Origin: an uncultured Desulfuromonadales bacterium
GTDB taxonomy: Bacteria > Desulfobacterota > Desulfuromonadia > Desulfuromonadales > Geopsychrobacteraceae
Reading direction: 5' to 3'
NCBI GenBank assembly: GCA_947259685.1
Contig: CAMYNC010000207.1
Span: 1-5,203 of the forward strand
DNA: 5,203 nt
Numbering within the stretch: the first letter of the stretch is position 1; every line of letters begins with the position of its first letter. The translations under genes were made by a program, and so were the position numbers. A model generated the notes under the pieces. It was not told the DNA's origin, made no database searches, and saw only the letters and a program-made list of their open reading frames with translations. Positions 1-4,758 of this stretch are shown here, piece by piece.

Positions 1-40
1 TGTTTAACAGCGAAACTCATCATGACTGCCTGCTCCAGGT

Positions 41-85
41 GAAAAATTTCAGGCCCCGGCGACCCGCAAGAGTCACCGGGAGCCT
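41..85 (-). terminator. Rho-independent terminator of the curlin locus
   Basis: Read on the minus strand, a 9-bp stem (CCCGGTGAC with GTCGCCGGG, one G-U pair) closes an 8-nt loop. It extends outward by AGGC/GCCT across a single bulged base. It is followed at once by a short A-stretch and a run of five U (AAATTTTT). The hairpin begins about 20 bases after the stop codon of the large curlin gene, where a terminator is expected. On the plus strand the G-U pair becomes a C-A mismatch, which supports the minus-strand reading. Confidence 0.85.
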
Positions 86-106
86 GGATTGCAAAGCATT
101 CAGAAC

Positions 107-991
107 TCAGTTCTGAGTCAGCATGGCGACATTGCCGTTACCGGGTTGCATGATACTGGCGCTGTCCAGATCTCCTGACTGGCGGATCTCACCCCAGTTA
201 GAGTTACCACTCTGGTCGATGAAAGCCCTGTTGCTAATTTCCGATTGCTCAACCAATGCGACGTTAAAGTTACCGCTCTGGTCTACCATGGCATCATTCA
301 TGAGGCCGAACTGATCGATCAATGCCTGGTTCCCATCGCCGCTTTGATTGATTTGGGCCATTTCCAAGGCACCGCCCTGAAAAATCTGACCATAGTTGTC
401 GTTGCCGTTCTGAAGAATTTCAGCAAACCACTGGCTTGAGTTGGTTTGCTCAATAAGAGCGGTGTTGAAATCCCCCCCTTGCTGGACCAAGGCATTCTGA
501 AATTCTTCGTCCTGCAGAACCTGAGCTAAATTATTGTTACCTCCCTGCTCGACACGCGCGTCGAGAAAACGACCCGACTGAACCACCTCGGTCTCGTTAC
601 TTTCGCCACCCTGATAAACTACGGCCCTGTTATCGGTGCCCATCCCCTGTAACACGCTGGCAATATTTCCATCGCCACCCTCCTGGATCACGCTGGCCGT
701 ATTGACGTCGCTGTCCTGCAAAACTTCAGCCTGGTTCAGATTGCTATCCTGGAGGACACTGGCACTGTTATCGTTACCGAACTGATTAATGTTCACCAGG
801 TTCTCATCACCGTTCTGAATAACGTCGGCAAGTTGGTCGGTGCCGTTGCCATCGTCATCGCCGCTCTGATTGATCAGAGCCTGATTGTCGGAACCCGGCT
901 GGAGAACCGTAATGACATTCTCCGCCAGGGCCGGGCCGGCCAGCAGTCCCAACAGGGCAACAGTTATCAACAATCTCATTAGGTTTTTCAT
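107..991 (-). CDS. Large curlin-repeat secreted protein (CsgA-like functional amyloid)
   Basis: A 294-aa protein with a Sec signal peptide (residues 1-23: basic MKNLMR start, hydrophobic core, cleavage after ALA). The rest is almost entirely curlin rungs of about 11 residues with the pattern x-A-x-V/I-x-Q-x-G-x-x-N. I count about 24 rungs, many more than the ten or so (five double repeats) of E. coli CsgA. This repeat family forms cross-beta curli fibres outside the cell, exported through a CsgG-type pore. The mature part has no Lys, His or Cys and is rich in Asp, Glu, Asn and Gln. An Asp/Gly/Asn-rich insert (residues 45-56) interrupts the rungs after the second one. The ATG at 991 is chosen because AAGGAGG lies 6 bases upstream. 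A longer reading from a TTG at 1027 would absorb that ribosome site. It lies 101 bp after a second curlin gene with no terminator between, and a terminator follows. Family assignment is secure; equivalence to CsgA itself is inferred. Confidence 0.88.
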   Translation of the reverse strand: MKNLMRLLITVALLGLLAGPALAENVITVLQPGSDNQALINQSGDDDGNGTDQLADVIQNGDENLVNINQFGNDNSASVLQDSNLNQAEVLQDSDVNTASVIQEGGDGNIASVLQGMGTDNRAVVYQGGESNETEVVQSGRFLDARVEQGGNNNLAQVLQDEEFQNALVQQGGDFNTALIEQTNSSQWFAEILQNGNDNYGQIFQGGALEMAQINQSGDGNQALIDQFGLMNDAMVDQSGNFNVALVEQSEISNRAFIDQSGNSNWGEIRQSGDLDSASIMQPGNGNVAMLTQN

Positions 992-997
992 GACATG

Positions 998-1004
998 CCT
1001 CCTT
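998..1004 (-). promoter_or_regulatory. Ribosome binding site deciding the start of the large curlin gene
   Basis: AAGGAGG on the minus strand, 6 bases before the ATG at 991. This fixes the start at MKNLMR, which gives a clean signal peptide. The upstream in-frame TTG at 1027 would add 12 mostly charged residues. Confidence 0.85.
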
Positions 1005-1092
1005 GTTTCGATTTTTTTCACAAACAAACTCTTTTCATTTGCAGAAGACCTCTTTGAACCTCCTTTCTTTGCCCTTCCCCAGCATTCTCAAT

Positions 1093-1629
1093 TCAGAAGC
1101 CCTCCTGGGTTACCGACACTTCTAGGCCGTCCCCCTGCTGGGTGATGTTAAAAGACCTCCCCTGACCAAACTGGTTAAGGGAGATGGCGTTTTCCTCGCC
1201 GAACTGAAAAATATCTGCGAAATGGAAATCGCCATCCTGACGGATATCGGCACGATTGCTCCGACCAAGCTGTTCAAGCTCAACCAGGTTTTCAGCGCCG
1301 GCTTGAAGGACATCAAGGGAATTAAGCTTTCCCTCCTGAACTATCAGCGCCCGGTTTGCAGCACCCTGCTGTTGCAGATAACCCAGGTTTCCAGCGCCTG
1401 ATTGCAGGACTGAGAGAAGGTTGATCCCATTATCGGGGTCAAGATCGGGAGTGGCGCTATCCCAGGAGAACTGCTCAGCATGCAGCTGGTTATCATTGCC
1501 ATCCTGCAAAATCTCCGCGTCGTTAAATGCCACGGCCGAGTCGTTACTCAGGATTGCCAGAACGGCCACCAGCAAAAGGGACAACCCAAACTGAAGACCG
1601 CGCACCATTTTCCGAAATCTTTGCCACAT
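1093..1629 (-). CDS. Curlin-repeat secreted protein, shorter (possible CsgB-like nucleator)
   Basis: A 178-aa protein with a signal peptide (basic MWQRFRKMVR, hydrophobic stretch about 11-28, probable cleavage after SAVA at 34). About 12 curlin rungs of about 11 residues follow, with Q-x-G-x-x-N turns (for example LQSGAGN, VQEGKLN, LQAGAEN, LEQLGRSN). After the second rung there is an insert (about 55-70) containing the acidic DLDPDNG. The ATG at 1629 is preferred because GAGAGGGG lies 6 bases upstream. The in-frame ATG at 1698 has no ribosome site and would bury the signal peptide 23 residues inside. It is first in transcription order and the larger curlin gene follows. That resembles the csgB-csgA order, so a minor or nucleating subunit is a reasonable inference. 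The sequence does not prove it, and it could equally be a second structural subunit. Confidence 0.83.
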   Translation of the reverse strand: MWQRFRKMVRGLQFGLSLLLVAVLAILSNDSAVAFNDAEILQDGNDNQLHAEQFSWDSATPDLDPDNGINLLSVLQSGAGNLGYLQQQGAANRALIVQEGKLNSLDVLQAGAENLVELEQLGRSNRADIRQDGDFHFADIFQFGEENAISLNQFGQGRSFNITQQGDGLEVSVTQEGF

Positions 1630-1635
1630 TTTGTT

Positions 1636-1643
1636 CCCCTCTC
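1636..1643 (-). promoter_or_regulatory. Ribosome binding site of the shorter curlin gene
   Basis: GAGAGGGG on the minus strand, 6 bases before the ATG at 1629. It decides this start over the upstream ATG at 1698, which has only A/T-rich sequence in front of it. Confidence 0.7.
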
Positions 1644-1778
1644 GATGGAGCACACTCAGGCTCTGAATTGATGAACCGACCACAAACAAGCTCTGCATTA
1701 TGATTTTTTAGATTGCATCCGTGCTGCTGCCGATCTCTCTGAAGAGCTGCTTTTGATGGGAGGCTAACCAGTGTTTGC

Positions 1779-1799
1779 TTACAGATGATTTACAGATGA
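1779..1799. repeat. Tandem 10-bp direct repeat, 11-bp period (possible regulator site)
   Basis: TTACAGATGA occurs at 1779-1788 and again, identical, at 1790-1799. The 11-bp period is about one helical turn, so both copies face the same side of the DNA. It lies about 150 bp upstream of the shorter curlin gene. Direct repeats at this spacing are typical of dimeric response-regulator sites, but no particular regulator can be named. Confidence 0.45.
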
Positions 1800-1834
1800 C
1801 GGGAAAAATATTTTTTTTTGCCTATGCACTTTGC

Positions 1835-1970
1835 TCCACTGGCCAGGGACCGGATTCAGATTTCCCATTGGAAGGGTGTCTGTCGCCTGGATGGTGACAG
1901 GCAAGTCCCAGGGATGGGTTCAGGCGGCCCTGGCAATGGAAAATTTGAATCCGGTTAGCCGACTGGTGGA
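1835..1970. repeat. Branched imperfect palindrome (structured RNA or palindromic repeat element)
   Basis: The main stem pairs 1849-1870 with 1934-1955, with 20 of 22 positions complementary. The outer bases TCCAC (1835-1839) can pair with GTGGA (1966-1970), with an internal loop between. Inside the main stem are two further hairpins. One pairs 1877-1887 with 1893-1903 (11 bp, two G-U on the plus strand, loop TGGAT). The other pairs CCAGGG (1908-1913) with CCCTGG (1928-1933). The result is a three-way junction. The inner hairpin pairs better as plus-strand RNA, since its two wobbles become A-C mismatches on the minus strand. No terminator U-run follows closely on either strand. It does not match any riboswitch I recognise. 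It may be an intergenic palindromic repeat or small MITE, but no target-site duplication is evident. Confidence 0.6.
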
Positions 1971-1992
1971 GAGAGAGGCACTACCAAAACTA

Positions 1993-2015
1993 TTTTTTTT
2001 TTTTAAGGGGGGGGG
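1993..2015. repeat. T12-AA-G9 homopolymer run
   Basis: Twelve T, two A and nine G in direct succession, 25-47 bases past the thioredoxin stop codon. Such runs are prone to replication slippage and to sequencing error. No reading frame depends on it, so it is not a coding phase-variation tract. Confidence 0.8.
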
Positions 2016-2039
2016 TATCAGGCAACTCAAGAGAAAGGT

Positions 2040-2480
2040 TTAAATCGCTATCTTGCTCCGCGCCCAGGCCACAACCTGCGAGGCAGTTAAAGCTCCGGGT
2101 TGACGGGCGACTTCCCGCCCATTGCGAAACAGGATCAGGGTCGGCAGGCTGCTGATCGCATACTGCGCGGCGCTGGCGGAACAGCTTTCGGTGTTGACAT
2201 TGGCCAGGCGGAGATAGGGCTCAAGCTGCTTTGCCGCCTGCTCGAAGGCGGGCCGCATCTTCTGACAATGGCCGCACCAAGCCGCCCAGAACATGACTAA
2301 AACCGGGATCTCATTCTTTGAGATATGCAGGGAGAAATTTCCCGGGTTGAGATTGAAGCTCCGTTCCTGAAAAAGGGGCTGGTGACATTTGCCGCACTTG
2401 GGCTGATCCGCAAATCTCTCAAAGGCGAGAAGATTGATCGCCGCACAGTTTCCACAGACAATTTGCCGGTTATCCGCCAT
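2040..2480 (-). CDS. trxC: Thioredoxin 2 (TrxC-type) with N-terminal zinc ribbon
   Basis: A 146-aa cytoplasmic thiol-disulfide oxidoreductase. Residues 1-35 carry two CxxC pairs (C9-GN-C12 and C29-GK-C32), the zinc-ribbon layout that separates thioredoxin 2 from thioredoxin 1. The thioredoxin fold follows (about 45-143): strand VLVMFWAAW, active site W68-C69-G70-H71-C72, cis-proline P113 in SLPTLILF, and a C-terminal helix. The length matches E. coli TrxC (about 139 aa). The active site is CGHC, as in PDI, where most thioredoxins have CGPC; this change generally makes the enzyme more oxidising. An extra Cys sits at 100. There is no signal peptide. The start is well supported: GAGGAGGT lies 6 bases before the ATG. 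It is divergent from mlaE across 224 bp and upstream of the curlin genes on the same strand. Co-transcription with them is unlikely given the 410-bp gap, but no terminator was found. Confidence 0.92.
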   Translation of the reverse strand: MADNRQIVCGNCAAINLLAFERFADQPKCGKCHQPLFQERSFNLNPGNFSLHISKNEIPVLVMFWAAWCGHCQKMRPAFEQAAKQLEPYLRLANVNTESCSASAAQYAISSLPTLILFRNGREVARQPGALTASQVVAWARSKIAI

Positions 2481-2704
2481 CTGCTCACCTCCTCTGAAAA
2501 TGACCGGCCATGACCTTTTTCACAAAGAGTCTTTGCTCCTAATATTAAAATATTTGAATAAGAATTACTTATCCGCTAGTCTTGTTCACAACTGATTTTT
2601 CCTGAATTTGAAGATCGTCAACAAAACCGTTCAGGAATATCCTCATTTCTCTTAATTGCGACATCGCCCCTTACACACTGCACCCACGGGAGCTTTTCTA
2701 ACCA
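2481..2704. promoter_or_regulatory. Divergent control region, thioredoxin / mla operon
   Basis: This region of 224 bp separates two oppositely oriented genes and must hold both promoters. Its core (about 2540-2575) is much more AT-rich than the flanking genes. A weak plus-strand promoter candidate is TTGAAT (2554-2559), then 17 bases, then TAGTCT. Short inverted repeats are present: CAAAGA-g-TCTTTG (2523-2535), AATATT-aa-AATATT (2541-2554), ATAAG-N5-CTTAT, and TTCCTGAA (2599-2606) with TTCAGGAA (2630-2637). None matches a regulator box I can name with confidence. Confidence 0.5.
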
Positions 2705-3499
2705 ATGACGATCAGCAATCCATTCAAATCGATTGGTGACCGAAGCCTCTATTTTTTCGAGGAAGTAGGCCGCGCTGGCATTTTTCTTCTGGTCTGCCTG
2801 ATCAGCGTCTGCAAACCGCCCTACCAACTCCACCCGATTATTCGCCAGATCTATTTTATCGGCTCACGTTCCGGGTTTGTCATTCTTTTTACTGGCCTGT
2901 TTACCGGCATGGTCCTCGGGCTGCAGGGCTATTATACCCTGGCCAAGTTCGGTTCGGAGGGGCTGCTCGGCTCGGCTGTGGCGCTCAGCCTGATCCGCGA
3001 ACTGGGCCCGGTGCTCACTGCGCTGATGGTGATCGGCCGCGCCGGCTCGGCGATCTGCGCCGGGATCGGCATCATGCGCAACTCCGAACAGATCGATGCC
3101 CTGGAATGTATGGCGATCGATCCGATCAAGTACCTGCTCGCTCCCAAGTTTGTCGGCTGCATCGTTTCCCTGCCGCTGCTGACCTTTGTCTTTGATCTGA
3201 TCGGCATCATCGGTGGCTTTATCGTCGGCGTGGCCCTGTTTGGTGTCAACGAAGGCACCTATTTTCAGGGGATGTACTCCAGCGTTCACTGGATCGACAT
3301 CGAAATGGGGATCGTTAAATCTCTGGTCTTCGGCCTGCTGATCGTCTGGATCACCTCGGCCAAAGGTTACTTTCTTCATCTGGAACGCGCCGGCGGCTTT
3401 GGCGCCGAAGGGGTCAGCCGTACGACCACTGACGCTGTGGTGATCTCTTCGGTCGCAGTTCTGATCTGGGACTATCTGATTACTGCGCTGATGCTCTAA
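2705..3499 (+). CDS. mlaE: Mla ABC transporter permease MlaE
   Basis: A 264-aa inner-membrane permease of the MlaE/YrbE family, with several hydrophobic segments (about 54-76, 86-118, 145-180, 200-218 and 243-262). It forms the membrane channel of the MlaFED lipid transporter, moving phospholipid between MlaD and the inner membrane. Family motifs are plain: RELGPVLTALMVIGRAGSA (98-116), SEQIDALECMAIDP (127-140) and LTALM-like YLITALML at the end. Length is typical (E. coli MlaE is about 260 aa). Where most relatives have AELG or AEIG, this protein reads AGIGIM (119-124), so the usual Glu is Gly. An in-frame TAA 3 bases upstream of the ATG forces this start. Its ribosome site is weak (GGGAG, 12 bases before the ATG). 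It is first in a tight operon with mlaF, which starts 15 bases after its stop. Confidence 0.95.
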   Translation: MTISNPFKSIGDRSLYFFEEVGRAGIFLLVCLISVCKPPYQLHPIIRQIYFIGSRSGFVILFTGLFTGMVLGLQGYYTLAKFGSEGLLGSAVALSLIRELGPVLTALMVIGRAGSAICAGIGIMRNSEQIDALECMAIDPIKYLLAPKFVGCIVSLPLLTFVFDLIGIIGGFIVGVALFGVNEGTYFQGMYSSVHWIDIEMGIVKSLVFGLLIVWITSAKGYFLHLERAGGFGAEGVSRTTTDAVVISSVAVLIWDYLITALML

Positions 3500-3501
3500 G
3501 T

Positions 3502-3507
3502 GGAGGG
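3502..3507 (+). promoter_or_regulatory. Ribosome binding site deciding the GTG start of mlaF
   Basis: GGAGGG, directly after the mlaE stop and 7 bases before GTG at 3515. The other possible starts are GTG at 3500, which overlaps this site, and ATG at 3527, which is 19 bases away. Both fit worse. Confidence 0.75.
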
Positions 3508-3514
3508 CCGATTT

Positions 3515-4315
3515 GTGAGCAGCGAAATGAATGAACTGGCCATCGAAATGGTCAATGTCGAAAAAGTTTTCGGCCAGCAGCGAGTTCTTAAAGGGGTCAA
3601 CCTGCCGGTCGCCAGAGGTAAAACCACGGTGATCGTCGGCGGCAGCGGTCAGGGCAAGAGCGTCATTCTCAAGCATATGCTTGGGCTGCTCAAACCAACC
3701 CAGGGCGAAGTTCGGGTCTTCGGCCGCGACCTGGCGCAGATGAAAAAGAAGGAACTCTATCAGGTGCGCAAGGATTACGGCGTACTCTTCCAGAACGTCG
3801 CCCTGTTCGACTCGATGACGGTCTTTGACAACGTCGCCCTGCCATTGCGTGAGCGGAGCAAACTTTCTGAGACTGAGATCCGCAGCAGTGTCGAGGAAAA
3901 ACTGGCTCTGATGGCCCTGGAAGGTTCGGCGGACAAATACCCGGCGCAGATCAGCGGTGGCATGCAGAAGCGGGTCGGCCTGGCCCGCGCCCTGGCCCTC
4001 GACCCGAAGATCGTCTTTTTTGACGAACCGACCACTGGGCTGGATGTGCACAAAAGCAACGAGATCTATCGCCTGTTCCACGCCACCCAGCAGAAGCTAA
4101 AATACACCGCCGTGATCGTCAGCCACGATGTGCCGAAAATCTTCAAGCTGGCCGACTATGTAGCCCTGATGGCGGGCGGCGAGGTCCAGGGCTGCATGTC
4201 CCCGGAAGATTTCCAGCGTTCGGACAATCCCCTGATCCGGCAGTTTGTCGAGGTCACCATGGGGCCCATCTACACAAATGAAACAGAGGAGGCCGTCAAT
4301 CGTGAAACGGTTTAA
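3515..4315 (+). CDS. mlaF: Mla ABC transporter ATP-binding protein MlaF
   Basis: A 266-aa cytoplasmic ATPase that powers the MlaFED complex. Motifs from the GTG start: Walker A GGSGQGKS (42-49), Q-loop Gln in VLFQNVALFDSMTV (about 93), ABC signature ISGGMQKR (146-153), Walker B IVFFDEP with D170 and E171, D-loop GLD, and switch His at 204 (VSHD). ALFDSMTVFDN and SGGM are characteristic of the MlaF branch of ABC ATPases. All catalytic residues are present. Length is typical (about 265-270 aa). It starts 15 bases after mlaE stops, and its last 14 bases overlap mlaD, so translation of the two is probably coupled. MlaE and MlaD next door confirm the role. The GTG start rests on the ribosome site at 3502-3507. 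Confidence 0.95.
   Translation: MSSEMNELAIEMVNVEKVFGQQRVLKGVNLPVARGKTTVIVGGSGQGKSVILKHMLGLLKPTQGEVRVFGRDLAQMKKKELYQVRKDYGVLFQNVALFDSMTVFDNVALPLRERSKLSETEIRSSVEEKLALMALEGSADKYPAQISGGMQKRVGLARALALDPKIVFFDEPTTGLDVHKSNEIYRLFHATQQKLKYTAVIVSHDVPKIFKLADYVALMAGGEVQGCMSPEDFQRSDNPLIRQFVEVTMGPIYTNETEEAVNRETV
4286..4292 (+). promoter_or_regulatory. Ribosome binding site of mlaD inside mlaF
   Basis: GAGGAGG within the last codons of mlaF, 9 bases before GTG at 4302. An in-frame ATG at 4278 lies upstream of this site and would put it inside the gene, so GTG is preferred. Confidence 0.75.
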
Positions 4316-4748
4316 TTTCGAAACCTCGGTCGGCGTTTTTATGGTCGTCGGATTTGTCTGCTTTGCCTGGCTGTCGATCAAGCTCGGTGATATCGACCTT
4401 TTCAGCAACCAGACCCGCCCGGTCGTGGCCCGCTTCATCTCCGTCAGCGGCCTGAAGCCCGGCGCCTCGGTTGAGATTGCCGGGGTGCAGATCGGCAAGG
4501 TCACTGGTATCAAACTTGACCAGGAATATTTCGAAGCTGAAGTGAGTATGGAAATCGATCGCCAGGTTGAGCTGCAGGATGACAGCATCGCCGCCATCCG
4601 CACCGCTGGGATCATCGGTGACCGCTATATCAAGATCACTCCCGGTGGCAGCGACGAACTTATCGAGCCGGGTGGCGAGATCATCGAAACCGAATCGGCG
4701 ATCAACTTCGAAGAACTGATCAGTAAATATATTTTTGATAAAGAATAG
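4302..4748 (+). CDS. mlaD: Mla system MCE-domain protein MlaD
   Basis: A 148-aa inner-membrane protein with one N-terminal anchor (about 8-28, TSVGVFMVVGFVCFAWLSIK) and a periplasmic MCE domain (about 38-117). MlaD forms a hexameric ring whose hydrophobic pore passes phospholipid between MlaE and the periplasmic carrier MlaC. Family features are clear: VSGLKPGASVEIAGVQIGKV (48-67) and TAGIIGDRYIKITPGG (101-116). It is shorter than E. coli MlaD (183 aa) at the C terminus, as often seen outside Enterobacteria. The GTG start is chosen for its ribosome site and because it places the membrane anchor right at the N terminus; the start MKRFNFETSVG is typical. It overlaps mlaF by 14 bases and stops 10 bases before the mlaA start. 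Confidence 0.94.
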   Translation: MKRFNFETSVGVFMVVGFVCFAWLSIKLGDIDLFSNQTRPVVARFISVSGLKPGASVEIAGVQIGKVTGIKLDQEYFEAEVSMEIDRQVELQDDSIAAIRTAGIIGDRYIKITPGGSDELIEPGGEIIETESAINFEELISKYIFDKE

Positions 4749-4753
4749 AGGGG
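4747..4753 (+). promoter_or_regulatory. Ribosome binding site of mlaA
   Basis: AGAGGGG, overlapping the mlaD stop codon and 5 bases before ATG at 4759. It rules out the in-frame TTG at 4735, which lies inside mlaD and would add 8 residues before the signal peptide. Confidence 0.75.
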
Positions 4754-4758
4754 CTGCC

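Larger units (their letters stand above)
1630..2039. other. 410-bp gene-free region between thioredoxin and curlin genes
   Basis: No convincing gene lies here; a 70-codon plus-strand frame at 1831-2043 has no ribosome site or recognisable sequence. Contents from right to left: T12-AA-G9 (1993-2015), a branched palindrome (1835-1970), a T9 run (1811-1819), a tandem 11-bp repeat (1779-1799), then the leader of the shorter curlin gene. A CATAAT at 1702-1697 (minus) could be a -10 box about 65 bases before the start codon, but no convincing -35 sits 16-18 bases before it. No sigma-54 type GG-N10-GC pair was found in this leader. Confidence 0.7.

Noticed and set aside
1..23. Two adjacent ATG codons on the minus strand (18-23) open to the window edge, with GGAG 9 bases upstream
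   Set aside because: Only seven codons are visible and they lie just past a terminator. It could be the start of a next gene but cannot be supported.
1835..1970. Cyclic-di-GMP (GEMM) or another known riboswitch upstream of the curlin genes
   Set aside because: The conserved GEMM core sequences are absent, and pairing is better on the strand opposite to the curlin genes.
1835..2004. The palindrome plus T12 as a plus-strand rho-independent terminator
   Set aside because: The T-run is 22 bases beyond the palindrome with no hairpin directly before it, and no plus-strand gene ends here.
1831..2043. A 70-codon plus-strand frame in the intergenic region
   Set aside because: It runs through the palindrome and the T12/G9 run (encoding FFFF and GGG), has no ribosome site and no recognisable sequence.
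2556..2574. Fur-like box at GAATAAG...CTTATC
   Set aside because: Only a five-base inverted repeat matches; too far from the 19-bp Fur consensus to call.
2864..4081. A 405-codon open frame on the minus strand opposite mlaE and mlaF
   Set aside because: It is a reverse-frame shadow of two well-supported Mla genes: composition rich in His, Asp, Gln and Ala, no recognisable domain, and it crosses the mlaE-mlaF boundary.
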